NCBI GenBank assembly: GCA_002798275.1
Contig: NWQR01000001.1
Location: forward strand, 1 to 64,000
DNA: 64,000 nt
DNA from: Lysobacteraceae bacterium NML08-0793
Lineage (GTDB): Bacteria > Pseudomonadota > Gammaproteobacteria > Xanthomonadales > Xanthomonadaceae
Reading direction: 5' to 3'
Shown here: one piece after another, positions 8,508-16,904 of the stretch
Layout: the number at the start of each line of letters is the position of its first letter
Numbering within the stretch: the stretch's first letter is position 1
Position numbers and translations under genes: made by a program
The notes under the pieces: generated by a model
Database searches by the model: none
Seen by the model: only the letters and a program-made list of their open reading frames with translations
What the model was told of the DNA's origin: nothing

Positions 8508-9056
8508 ATGCTGCCCGCCGCTTTCAACCTGCAAGCTTGGATAAACGAAAACCGTCATCTTTTGAAGCCGCCAGTCGGCAACAAGTGCATCGTGCAGGCA
8601 GGCTTCATCGTGATGATCGTCGGCGGCCCCAATGCCCGCACCGACTATCACTGGGAGGAAGGCCCGGAGTGGTTCTACCAGCTTGAAGGCGAGATGGTGC
8701 TGAAGGTGCAGGACGGCGGCGTGGCGCGCGATATTCCCATCCGCGCCGGTGAAGTGTTCTATCTGCCGCCACGGGTGCCGCATTCACCGCAGCGCATGGA
8801 AAATTCGATCGGCCTTGTCATCGAGCGCCAGCGCCTGCCACACGAAAACGACGCACTGATGTGGTTCTGCCAAAACTGCAACCACAAGCTGTACGAGGAG
8901 TTTTTTCACCTGACCGATATCGAGCAGGATTTTTTCCGGGTATTTGAAACCTTCTACCCAAGCAGCGAACTTCGCACCTGCAAGCAATGCGGCATGCTCA
9001 ATCCGCGCCCTGCCCGTTACGAAACCGCCCCCGATTCTCCAGCCGACATCACCTGA
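8508..9056 (+). CDS. nbaC: 3-hydroxyanthranilate 3,4-dioxygenase
   Basis: 182 residues, cupin fold. The catalytic iron ligands lie in [17 protein letters not shown] (His, Glu) and [10 protein letters not shown] (His). The second, rubredoxin-like iron site of bacterial enzymes is present as FCQNCNHK and TCKQCGML. It opens the ring of 3-hydroxyanthranilate to 2-amino-3-carboxymuconate semialdehyde. The ATG at 8508 follows a GGGG tract, and the next start is two bases after its stop. Confidence 0.95.
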   Translation: MLPAAFNLQAWINENRHLLKPPVGNKCIVQAGFIVMIVGGPNARTDYHWEEGPEWFYQLEGEMVLKVQDGGVARDIPIRAGEVFYLPPRVPHSPQRMENSIGLVIERQRLPHENDALMWFCQNCNHKLYEEFFHLTDIEQDFFRVFETFYPSSELRTCKQCGMLNPRPARYETAPDSPADIT

Positions 9057-9057
9057 C

Positions 9058-10083
9058 ATGCTGAAAATCGACATCCACGCCCACTATCTGCCACGCAACT
9101 GGCCGGATCTTGCCGCCAAATATGGCGATGCGCGCTTTCCGGTGATTCACCACGGTGATGATGGCCGCAGCCGCATCTACCGGGACGGCAAGTTTTTCCG
9201 CGAAATCTGGCCAAAAACCTGGAATCCAGAAATCCGCATTGCCGAATATGCCGAGTTCGGCGTGCAAGTGCAGGTGCTCTCCACTGTGCCAGTCATGTTC
9301 AGCTATTGGGCGCGCGCCAATCAGGCACTGGAGCTGCACCGCGCGCTGAACGAGCACATGGCTGAAACCGTGCGCGCCTATCCGCGCCACTACGCCGCCA
9401 TCGGCACCGTGCCGTTGCAGTCGCCGCAGTTGGCGATACGCGAGCTGGAGCGCTGTGTCGATGAACTGGGGCTGCAAGGCGTGCAGATTGGCTCGCATAT
9501 CGCCTTGAGCGATGGCCGCCACTGGAACCTGGATGCGCCGGAATTGTTCCCGTTTTTCGAAGCCGCAGCGGATCTTGGCGCGGCGATTTTGGTGCATCCC
9601 TGGGACATGATGGGCAGCGATACCATGCCCAAATACTGGCTACCGTGGCTGGTGGGGATGCCCGCCGAACAGACCCGCGCCGCCTGCTGCCTGATTTTTG
9701 GCGGGGTGCTAGAGCGCCTGCCGAAGCTGAAAATCTGCATGGCGCATGGTGGCGGCAGCTTCCCCTATACCATCGGCCGCATCGAGCACGGCTTCAAAAT
9801 GCGCCCGGATCTGGTGGCCACCGACAACTTCCGCAATCCGCGCGAATATCTCACGCGGCTATATTTTGATTCCTGGGTGGCGGACGAGAAAGCGCTGCGC
9901 TATCTCTTGGATGTCTGCGGCGCCGAGCGCGTGATGCTGGGCACCGATTATCCATTTCCGCTGGGCGAAGAAGTGCCCGGCGCCGGCATCGAGCAACTGC
10001 CACTGACACCAGCCGAACAGGCGCGGCTCTATCACGGTACCGCGCTGGAATGGCTCGGTCTTTCCACTTCGAGGTTTGCATGA
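9058..10083 (+). CDS. nbaD: 2-amino-3-carboxymuconate-6-semialdehyde decarboxylase
   Basis: 341 residues of the amidohydrolase superfamily. Zinc site residues are visible: the DIHAHYLP HxH near the N-terminus, the His in LVHPWDMMG, the His in MAHGGGSFPY and the Asp in GTDYPFPLG. It removes CO2 from ACMS and so directs tryptophan carbon to 2-aminomuconate rather than to quinolinate and NAD. The ATG at 9058 is homologous in position; the longer frame upstream belongs to the dioxygenase gene. Confidence 0.95.
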   Translation: MLKIDIHAHYLPRNWPDLAAKYGDARFPVIHHGDDGRSRIYRDGKFFREIWPKTWNPEIRIAEYAEFGVQVQVLSTVPVMFSYWARANQALELHRALNEHMAETVRAYPRHYAAIGTVPLQSPQLAIRELERCVDELGLQGVQIGSHIALSDGRHWNLDAPELFPFFEAAADLGAAILVHPWDMMGSDTMPKYWLPWLVGMPAEQTRAACCLIFGGVLERLPKLKICMAHGGGSFPYTIGRIEHGFKMRPDLVATDNFRNPREYLTRLYFDSWVADEKALRYLLDVCGAERVMLGTDYPFPLGEEVPGAGIEQLPLTPAEQARLYHGTALEWLGLSTSRFA

Positions 10084-11357
10084 ATACTGCACTTGACGCT
10101 ACCGATTACGCCGCGGCACAAGATGCCGCCTGCCCGCTTGGGCATTTTCGCGATGAGTTCTGGCTGCCGCAGCACGAAGGCCAGCCGCAGACCTATTTCG
10201 TCGGCAATTCCCTGGGCTTGCAGCCCAAGGCCGCCCGTGAATATGTGGAAGAAGTGCTGCACAAATGGGCGCACGAGGCGGTGGAAGGCCATTTCACCGG
10301 CCAGGGACAGTGGATGCGCTATCACGAATTGGTTCGCGAGGGGCTGGCGGAAATCGTCGGCGCCCGGCCTTCGGAAGTGGTGGCGATGAACTCGCTGACC
10401 GCGAACCTGCATCTGATGATGGCCAGCTTCTACACGCCAACGGACACGCGCAATGCCATCCTGATCGAAAAGGGGAGCTTTCCTTCCGACCGCTACGCGG
10501 TGGCATCGCAAATCCGCTTTCACGGCTTTTCGCCCGATACCTGCCTGATTGAAGTCGAGCCGGACTTGCCCGGCCATTTGTTTTCCGATGCGGCCATCGA
10601 AAACGCCATCCGCGAGCATGGCGCACGCCTAGCGCTGGTGTTATGGCCGGGCGTGCAGTATCTGACCGGGCAAGCCTTTGACCTCTCCCGCATCACTGCG
10701 CTGGCGCACGAAGTCGGTGCCCGGGCAGGGTTTGATCTAGCGCATGCGGCGGGCAATCTGGCCTTGAACCTGCATGACAGTGGCGCGGATTTTGCCGTCT
10801 GGTGTCATTACAAATACCTGAACTCCGGCCCCGGTGCAGTCGCCGGTTGTTTCGTGCATGAGCGCCATGCCCGCAGCGAATGCCCGCGTTTTGCCGGTTG
10901 GTGGGGCAATGACCCGGCGATTCGCTTCCAGATGGGGCCGGATTTCAATCCGACCCCCGGTGCCGATGGCTGGCAGCTTTCCAATCCGCCGGTGCTGGCG
11001 CTGGCGCCCCTGCGGGCAGCAGCCGAGCAATTTCAGCGCGCCGGGATGAAAAACCTGCGGGAAAAATCACGCCGCCTGACCGGCTATCTGCAAGCCTTGA
11101 TTGATACCCATCTGGCCGATGCCATCGAGATTCTCACCCCACGCGAGGAAGCCCGGCGCGGCGCGCAGTTGTCATTGCGGGTTAAGGCTGGCCGCGCGGC
11201 AGGCCGCAGCCTGTTTGCCTATTTGCAGAACAACGGTGTGCTGGGCGACTGGCGCGAGCCGGATGTCATCCGCATCGCCCCTGCGCCGCTTTACAACAAT
11301 CACCAAGACGTGCTGCGTTTTGCCCAAACCACACGGGAGTGGATGGATGCGCAATGA
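10080..11357 (+). CDS. kynU: Kynureninase
   Basis: 425 residues, PLP fold type I. The Schiff-base lysine is in WCHYKYLNSGPG and the phosphate/substrate-binding region in GFDLAHAAGN. It cleaves (3-hydroxy)kynurenine to (3-hydroxy)anthranilate and alanine. Its ATG overlaps the decarboxylase stop by four bases and its end overlaps kmo by 11 bases. Confidence 0.96.
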   Translation: MNTALDATDYAAAQDAACPLGHFRDEFWLPQHEGQPQTYFVGNSLGLQPKAAREYVEEVLHKWAHEAVEGHFTGQGQWMRYHELVREGLAEIVGARPSEVVAMNSLTANLHLMMASFYTPTDTRNAILIEKGSFPSDRYAVASQIRFHGFSPDTCLIEVEPDLPGHLFSDAAIENAIREHGARLALVLWPGVQYLTGQAFDLSRITALAHEVGARAGFDLAHAAGNLALNLHDSGADFAVWCHYKYLNSGPGAVAGCFVHERHARSECPRFAGWWGNDPAIRFQMGPDFNPTPGADGWQLSNPPVLALAPLRAAAEQFQRAGMKNLREKSRRLTGYLQALIDTHLADAIEILTPREEARRGAQLSLRVKAGRAAGRSLFAYLQNNGVLGDWREPDVIRIAPAPLYNNHQDVLRFAQTTREWMDAQ

Positions 11358-12711
11358 ACCCCGCCATTTGAGCATCATCGGCGCCGGGCTTGCCGGAGCT
11401 TTGCTGGCGATTTTGCTGGCCAAACGCGGCTGGCGGGTGCAGGTTTTCGAGCGGCGCGGCGACCCGCGCATCGACGGCTACGCCGGTGGGCGCTCCATCA
11501 ATCTGGCGCTGGCCGAACGTGGTCTGGATGCCCTGCGTCGTGCCGGTGTCGATGCCGAGGTTCTGGCGCAAGCGGTGATGATGCGCGGACGCATGGTGCA
11601 TCCGCTGGCGGGCGCCGCACATCTGCAACGCTATGGCCGCGATGATTCCGAAGTCATCTGGTCCATCAACCGGGGCGAACTCAACATCACCCTAATCAAT
11701 GCCGCAGAAGCTGCCGGAGTGGAGATTTTGTTCGACCATGCCTTGAGCAGCGTGGATTTCGATGCCGGTATCGCGTTGTTCAAAACCCCGGAAAACCCCG
11801 CACGTCGTCATGCCTTCCAGGCCCTGTTGGGCTGCGATGGCGCTGGCTCCACCCTACGTGCGGAAATGGAGAAGGTACAGCCGCTGGGCAGCCGAACCGA
11901 ATCGCTCGGGCATGGCTACAAGGAGCTGGAAATCCCGCCCGGCTTCGATGGCGATTTTCAAATCGAGCCCAATGCTCTACATATCTGGCCGCGCGGCCGG
12001 TATATGTGCATCGCCCTGCCCAATGACGAGCGCACCTTCACCGTTACCCTGTTCCTGCCCAATACCGGGGATGCGCCGAGCTTTGCCACTCTCAAGACCG
12101 GCGCCGATGCGCGGGCGCTGTTTGCGCGCGATTTTGCCGATGCCCTGCCCCTGATTCCGCGACTGGAAGAAGACTTCGAGCGCAATCCCACCGGCACGCT
12201 TGCCACCTTGTATTTGGATCGTTGGCATCTGCAAGGCCGCGCGGTACTGCTGGGCGATGCTGCCCATGCGATGGTGCCATTCCACGGTCAAGGCATGAAC
12301 TGTGCGTTTGAAGACTGCGTGGCACTGGCCGAACAACTGCCACTGGAAGTGCAGGACTTTGCGGCCGCCTTCGCCACCTACGCGGCCGAACGCGCAGCAA
12401 ATGCCCGGGCAATCCAGCAAATGGCGCTGGAAAACTACCTTGAAATGCGCGACCACGTGGACGATGCCGACTATCAACTGCAACGCGCCCTAGAGCTGGA
12501 ACTGGCGCGCCGCTATCCGGCTCATTTCATCCCCCGCTACAGCATGGTGAGTTTCACCCGCCTGCCCTACGCCCTTGCCCTAGCGCGCGGCCAAACGCAG
12601 CGCCAACTGCTGCTGGAAGCCACGCACAATATCGACAGCCTGGACGCGGTGGACTGGCACTGGCTGGACGCACAAATCCATGAACGCCTGCCGCCATTGA
12701 AGATGCCATGA
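11347..12711 (+). CDS. kmo: Kynurenine 3-monooxygenase
   Basis: 454 residues, FAD-dependent aromatic hydroxylase. The dinucleotide fold is IGAGLAGALLAILLAKRGW, followed by the substrate-side motif GGRSINLALAERG and the second FAD motif LLGDAAHAMVPFHGQGMN. A hydrophobic C-terminal segment, which anchors the eukaryotic enzyme, is not evident. It converts kynurenine to 3-hydroxykynurenine with NADPH and O2. The start at 11347 lies inside the end of kynU, arguing for translational coupling. Confidence 0.95.
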   Translation: MRNEPRHLSIIGAGLAGALLAILLAKRGWRVQVFERRGDPRIDGYAGGRSINLALAERGLDALRRAGVDAEVLAQAVMMRGRMVHPLAGAAHLQRYGRDDSEVIWSINRGELNITLINAAEAAGVEILFDHALSSVDFDAGIALFKTPENPARRHAFQALLGCDGAGSTLRAEMEKVQPLGSRTESLGHGYKELEIPPGFDGDFQIEPNALHIWPRGRYMCIALPNDERTFTVTLFLPNTGDAPSFATLKTGADARALFARDFADALPLIPRLEEDFERNPTGTLATLYLDRWHLQGRAVLLGDAAHAMVPFHGQGMNCAFEDCVALAEQLPLEVQDFAAAFATYAAERAANARAIQQMALENYLEMRDHVDDADYQLQRALELELARRYPAHFIPRYSMVSFTRLPYALALARGQTQRQLLLEATHNIDSLDAVDWHWLDAQIHERLPPLKMP

Positions 12712-14144
12712 ACCCGTCTTTTCTTTTCTACGACTTAGAAACCTTTGGTGCAGATCCGCGCAGCAGCCGGATTGCCCAATTCGCGGCCATCCGCACCGAC
12801 GAAAACTTGGAAATCATCGAAGCGCCGGTGGATTTCTTCATCCAACCGGCCAATGATTTTCTGCCCTCGCCCGAGGCCACCTTGGTTACGCATATCCTGC
12901 CGCAGCAGGCACGCCGTGATGGTTTGCTTGAAGCCGAGGCGATGGCACGCATCTTTGATGAAATGTCCCGCCCCGGCACCTGCACTCTAGGCTACAACTC
13001 GTTGCGTTTTGATGATGAATTCATCCGTTTCGGGCTGTACCGCAATTTTTACGATGCTTACGAGCGCGAGTGGCGCCAGGGCAATTCGCGCTGGGATTTG
13101 CTGGACGTAGTGCGGCTTGCCCATGCGCTGCGCCCGGACGGCATCCTCTGGCGCGCCCGTGATGATGGCAAGGGCACCAGCTTCAAACTGGAGCATTTGG
13201 CCGAAGACAACGGCCTGCGCGAAGGTATGGCGCACGAGGCGCTTTCGGATGTGCGCGCCTTGATTGGCCTTGCCCGACAACTGAAAAGCGCGCAACCCAA
13301 GCTCTGGGATTACGCCCTTGGCGCACGCGACAAACGCCGCATGATGCAGATGCTCGCCCCGACCGCGATGCCAGTGCTGCTGCATGTTTCGCAACGCTTT
13401 CCGGCCAGCCGCCTATGCGCCGCGCCGGTCATCGTATTAGCGCAGCATCCGCATATCGACAGCCGGGTCATCGCCTTCGACTTGATGCAGGACATTGAGC
13501 CGCTGCTGGATCTGCCCGCAGAAGTCATTGCCGAGCGCCTCTACACCCCACGCGAAGCCTTGGCTGAAGGCGAGGCGCGCATCGCCCTCAAAGAAATCCA
13601 CGCCAATCGTTGCCCAATGCTGGTGGACTTTGCCCATTTGCGCGAGCCGGATTTCGAGCGCCTTGGCATCGACCCTGTAGAGGTGCAAACACGCGCAGCC
13701 GTTCTGCGCCAGCACGGCGTGGAACTAGCGGAAAAAATGCGTCGCGTGTTCACGCAAAAACACCCGTTCGCTGCCAGCGATGCCGATGGCGCGCTGTATG
13801 AGGGCTTCATCCCCGAAAGCGACAAGCGCCTGATGGCGCAGGTGCGTGCAACGGCACCAGAAAAGCTTGCGGGCAGTGGTATCCGCTTCCGCGATGCCCG
13901 CCTTGACGAGCTGCTGTTTCGCTACCGCGCCCGCAACTGGCCGCAAACCCTCAATTTTGAGGAGCAAGCCCGCTGGTACGACTTCCGCCGTGCGCGCCTG
14001 CTGGACGGCACGCCTTCGGCATTGACCGAATACCGTGCCGAAATCGACCGTCTTGCCGCCGAACGCGAAGCCGCCCCCACCGCCCTCGGCCTGCTGCAAC
14101 ATCTGCGCGCCTTTGGCGATGAACTGGAAGCGGAAATCAGCTGA
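12708..14144 (+). CDS. sbcB: Exodeoxyribonuclease I
   Basis: 478 residues, the normal size of ExoI. The DEDDh exonuclease starts with FYDLETFGAD, continues with YNSLRFDDEFIRFGLYRNF, and its last acidic/His block is AHEALSDVRA. The C-terminal SH3-like and helical domains are present. It degrades single-stranded DNA 3' to 5' in recombination and mismatch repair. It overlaps kmo by four bases, so a repair nuclease is cotranscribed with a catabolic pathway. Confidence 0.95.
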   Translation: MNPSFLFYDLETFGADPRSSRIAQFAAIRTDENLEIIEAPVDFFIQPANDFLPSPEATLVTHILPQQARRDGLLEAEAMARIFDEMSRPGTCTLGYNSLRFDDEFIRFGLYRNFYDAYEREWRQGNSRWDLLDVVRLAHALRPDGILWRARDDGKGTSFKLEHLAEDNGLREGMAHEALSDVRALIGLARQLKSAQPKLWDYALGARDKRRMMQMLAPTAMPVLLHVSQRFPASRLCAAPVIVLAQHPHIDSRVIAFDLMQDIEPLLDLPAEVIAERLYTPREALAEGEARIALKEIHANRCPMLVDFAHLREPDFERLGIDPVEVQTRAAVLRQHGVELAEKMRRVFTQKHPFAASDADGALYEGFIPESDKRLMAQVRATAPEKLAGSGIRFRDARLDELLFRYRARNWPQTLNFEEQARWYDFRRARLLDGTPSALTEYRAEIDRLAAEREAAPTALGLLQHLRAFGDELEAEIS

Positions 14145-14830
14145 TGACTCAATACTTCTCCCCCAAGAGCCTGAAGTTCTTGACGCAGCTGGCTGCCAAC
14201 AACAATCGGGCGTGGTTTCAGGCACACAAGGACGATTATCAACGCTTGGTGCGTGCGCCATTCCAGCAACTGCTGAGCGACCTTGCCGCGCCGTTGCTGA
14301 GCATCAGCCCGCATTTTCGCAGCGACCCGAAAGCGGTGGGCGGCTCGCTGTTCCGCATCCAGCGCGATACCCGTTTCTCTGGCGACAAATCACCCTACAA
14401 GCCCTGGCAAGGCGCGCAGCTTTTCCATGAGCGCCGCAGACAACTGACCGCCCCGGCGTTCTATCTGCACCTGGCGCCACAGCAGAGCTTCATCGGTGCC
14501 GGGCTTTGGCATCCTCCCACCGACGTGCAACGCCGTATCCGCCAGTTCATTTTTGAAAACCCAGAAAGCTGGGCACGCGCCGCCCATGCACCGGCGCTGC
14601 GGCAAAAGTTCACCGCTTACCTAGATGACAGTCTGAAAAAACCACCGGCAGGCTTCCCAGCGGATTTTCGCTTCATCGACGATCTGCGCCTGCGCAATTT
14701 CGTGTTCACCCGCCCCCTTACGGATGCCGACATGACATCCGGTAAGCTGCTCGAAACCCTCAGCTGCGACCTGCAACAGCTTGCCCCATTCGTGGACTAC
14801 CTCTGCGCCGCGCTGGATCTGGAGTTTTAA
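14144..14830 (+). CDS. DUF2461 family protein
   Basis: 228 residues beginning FSPKSLKFLTQLAANNNRAW, with RIQRDTRFSGDKSPYKPW and FYLHLAPQQSFIGAGLWHP, the hallmark blocks of DUF2461 (TIGR02453). The function is not known. It shares one base with the sbcB stop and closes the plus-strand run; its end overlaps the end of the opposing nucleotidase gene by four bases. Confidence 0.88.
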   Translation: MTQYFSPKSLKFLTQLAANNNRAWFQAHKDDYQRLVRAPFQQLLSDLAAPLLSISPHFRSDPKAVGGSLFRIQRDTRFSGDKSPYKPWQGAQLFHERRRQLTAPAFYLHLAPQQSFIGAGLWHPPTDVQRRIRQFIFENPESWARAAHAPALRQKFTAYLDDSLKKPPAGFPADFRFIDDLRLRNFVFTRPLTDADMTSGKLLETLSCDLQQLAPFVDYLCAALDLEF

Positions 14831-15738
14831 TCCATGTTCGCCACGCCGTGCGGCACATGGCCGGCGGCGACATGGCGGCGCGCCGAGTCGATATTGTGGC
14901 GGCTGTCATCAAAGAAAATATCCGCGCCGAAAGCCTCCAAAAACGCGCCCTTGTCGCGGCCGCCAAGGAACAACGCCTCGTCCAGACGCACTCCCCATTG
15001 CCGCAGCGTGCGGATGACCCGCTCATGCGCCGGTGCCGAACGGGCCGTTACCAACGCGGTGCGAATCGGCGCGTTCTCGTCTGCCGGATAGGCTTGCTGC
15101 AAATCGTGCAGCGCCTGCAAGAAGCCGCGGAACGGCCCGCCCGAAAGCGGCTCGTGGGCACGCTCGCGCTCGTGCCGCCCAAAGGCTTCCACCCCCTGCT
15201 CGCGTGAAACCCGCTCGCTTTCGTCGCCAAAAATCACCGCATCACCATCGAAGGCAATCCGCAGCTGATCTTGTCTGGATTCAGCCGCACGCGCGGGCAA
15301 AATCGTGGCCGCGCCAATTCCCGCCTCCAGTGCACGCCGCACCGACTCGGGATTGGCGGAAAGGAACAGCTGTGCGCCAAACGGCTTGATGTACGGCCAT
15401 ACCGGCGCGCCGGAAGTGAACGTGGCGCGACGAATCGTCAGGCCATGATGCTGGAAGGAATTGAAAATGCGCAGCCCGGTATCGGCGGAATTGCGCGAGA
15501 GCAAAATCACCTCGATTTGCGGGTTGTCTGCTTGCGGATCCGGGTTCAACGCCAGCAATTTTTTCACCAGCGGAAACGCAATCCCCGGCGCCAGCGGCTC
15601 ATCTTCGTGCTCGCGCTGATAGGCGCTGAAAGCCTCCACGCCTTCGCGCTCGAACAGGCGGTGGCTGTCCTCCATATCGAACAGGGCACGGGCGGTAATC
15701 GCTACGATCAACGGACGGGATGTTTGATTGTTTTCCAT
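14827..15738 (-). CDS. Cytosolic 5'-nucleotidase family protein
   Basis: 303 residues of the 5_nucleotid family related to animal cytosolic 5'-nucleotidase I. Recognisable parts are IVAITARALFDMEDSHRLFE at the start, VILLSRNSADTGLRIFNSF, FLSANPESVRRAL, IAFDGDAVIFGDESERV and FFDDSRHNI. It is predicted to remove phosphate from nucleoside monophosphates in the cytoplasm. It converges with the DUF2461 gene. Confidence 0.85.
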   Translation of the reverse strand: MENNQTSRPLIVAITARALFDMEDSHRLFEREGVEAFSAYQREHEDEPLAPGIAFPLVKKLLALNPDPQADNPQIEVILLSRNSADTGLRIFNSFQHHGLTIRRATFTSGAPVWPYIKPFGAQLFLSANPESVRRALEAGIGAATILPARAAESRQDQLRIAFDGDAVIFGDESERVSREQGVEAFGRHERERAHEPLSGGPFRGFLQALHDLQQAYPADENAPIRTALVTARSAPAHERVIRTLRQWGVRLDEALFLGGRDKGAFLEAFGADIFFDDSRHNIDSARRHVAAGHVPHGVANMD

Positions 15739-15829
15739 CCCGCAAGCATGACAGAAGCCCGCGGCAAATGCTGCAATTCATGGCCAATGCGGCTTCAGCG
15801 GAGCCGCCATCGTGGTCGGTGCTAAGGTG

Positions 15830-15982
15830 CTAGGGTAGCGGCCAGGCAAATACGCTGGCGAAAAAAAAGTAGGCCACGCCTGCCAGCAAAATCCACAGCC
15901 CCACTTTCAGCAGCATGCTGACCACCTTTATCGCCATCCACAGCAGCACGATGGCAAACAGCAGCAACAGCCATTCGCTCAT
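15830..15982 (-). CDS. 50-residue small membrane protein
   Basis: The frame from the ATG at 15982 to a TAG at 15830-15832 reads MSEWLLLLFAIVLLWMAIK, then two more hydrophobic stretches, ending FAWPLP. One long or two short membrane helices are likely. Its ATG overlaps the trhO stop (ATGA), the arrangement expected of a cotranscribed, translationally coupled gene. No function can be assigned. Confidence 0.7.
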   Translation of the reverse strand: MSEWLLLLFAIVLLWMAIKVVSMLLKVGLWILLAGVAYFFFASVFAWPLP

Positions 15983-16740
15983 GCCTGGCTGGCGGGCACG
16001 GCTACCGGCTCATCGCGCAAGGGCTGCAATTCCGGATTCAGCGCGATGCGCTCGTCAAACACGAAACAGCCGCCCTGATAGCCAAAGCCACCGACTTCCT
16101 CAAAGTATTTCAGGATGCCGCCTTCCAGTTGCAACACGTTTTCAAGGCCGATTTGGTGCATCCACGGCGCGGCTTTTTCGCAGCGGATACCGCCGGTGCA
16201 GAAGCTCACCACGGTGGCATCCTGCAATTGCTCGCGGATGGCTTCCACCGCTTCGGGCAAATCATTGAAGTTGTCGATGGGCAAGGTCAGCGCATTGGCA
16301 AAAGTGCCGTATTCGATTTCTTCACGGTTGCGGGTATCCAGCAGCAGCAGCGGCTTGCCGGCATCGTCATGGCCGCTTTCAATCCAGCGCGCCAGAGTTT
16401 TGGCATCCACATCCGGGGCGCGATTCTCACCCACACCTGCCGGACGGCCTGCAAAGGGCACGATTTCGCGCTTTTGCTTGATTTTCAAACGCGCAAACGG
16501 CACATGCCGGCTCCAGCTTTCCTTGGCCGTCACTGCGGCAAAGCGCGCATCCTGGCGCAGCCAGTCCAGAAAGCCGCGCACCTGCCCGGCCTCACCGGCC
16601 AGAAACATATTGATGCCCTCGCCCGCCAGCAAAATAGTGCCGCGCAGCGCATGGCGCTGGCAGGCCTCGCGCAGCTTTGCGGCAAGCTCTGCAACATCGT
16701 CAATCGGGACGAAGTGATAGGCGGCGATATTCAAAATCAT
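15979..16740 (-). CDS. trhO: tRNA uridine(34) hydroxylase (rhodanese family)
   Basis: 253 residues of the YceA/TrhO family. The N-terminal acylphosphatase-like part (GTILLAGEGINMFLAG) precedes a rhodanese domain with LLLDTRNREEIEYGTF and the catalytic loop FCTGGIRCEKAAPW, whose cysteine is present. The enzyme makes 5-hydroxyuridine at the wobble base of certain tRNAs. It is followed by the small membrane protein gene. Confidence 0.93.
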   Translation of the reverse strand: MILNIAAYHFVPIDDVAELAAKLREACQRHALRGTILLAGEGINMFLAGEAGQVRGFLDWLRQDARFAAVTAKESWSRHVPFARLKIKQKREIVPFAGRPAGVGENRAPDVDAKTLARWIESGHDDAGKPLLLLDTRNREEIEYGTFANALTLPIDNFNDLPEAVEAIREQLQDATVVSFCTGGIRCEKAAPWMHQIGLENVLQLEGGILKYFEEVGGFGYQGGCFVFDERIALNPELQPLRDEPVAVPASQA

Positions 16741-16845
16741 GGCGGGTTATTTGCTCTTGAGTCGGATCACGGACGATGGCGCAACTGGCCGCAAGGCCGA
16801 CGCCATGATAGCGGTCAAGCACTGACAGAGACATCCCGCGAACAA

Positions 16846-16873
16846 GACAAACCCCGCCTGGGCGGGGTTTGTC
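16846..16873 (-). terminator. Hairpin terminator after acnB
   Basis: A 12-bp stem GACAAACCCCGC / GCGGGGTTTGTC closes a short loop, 32 bases beyond the acnB stop. The T-run after it on the minus strand is weak (TTGTTC). Confidence 0.7.
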
Positions 16874-16904
16874 GGGACTGCGCGGGATATCAGTCGTGCA
16901 TCAG

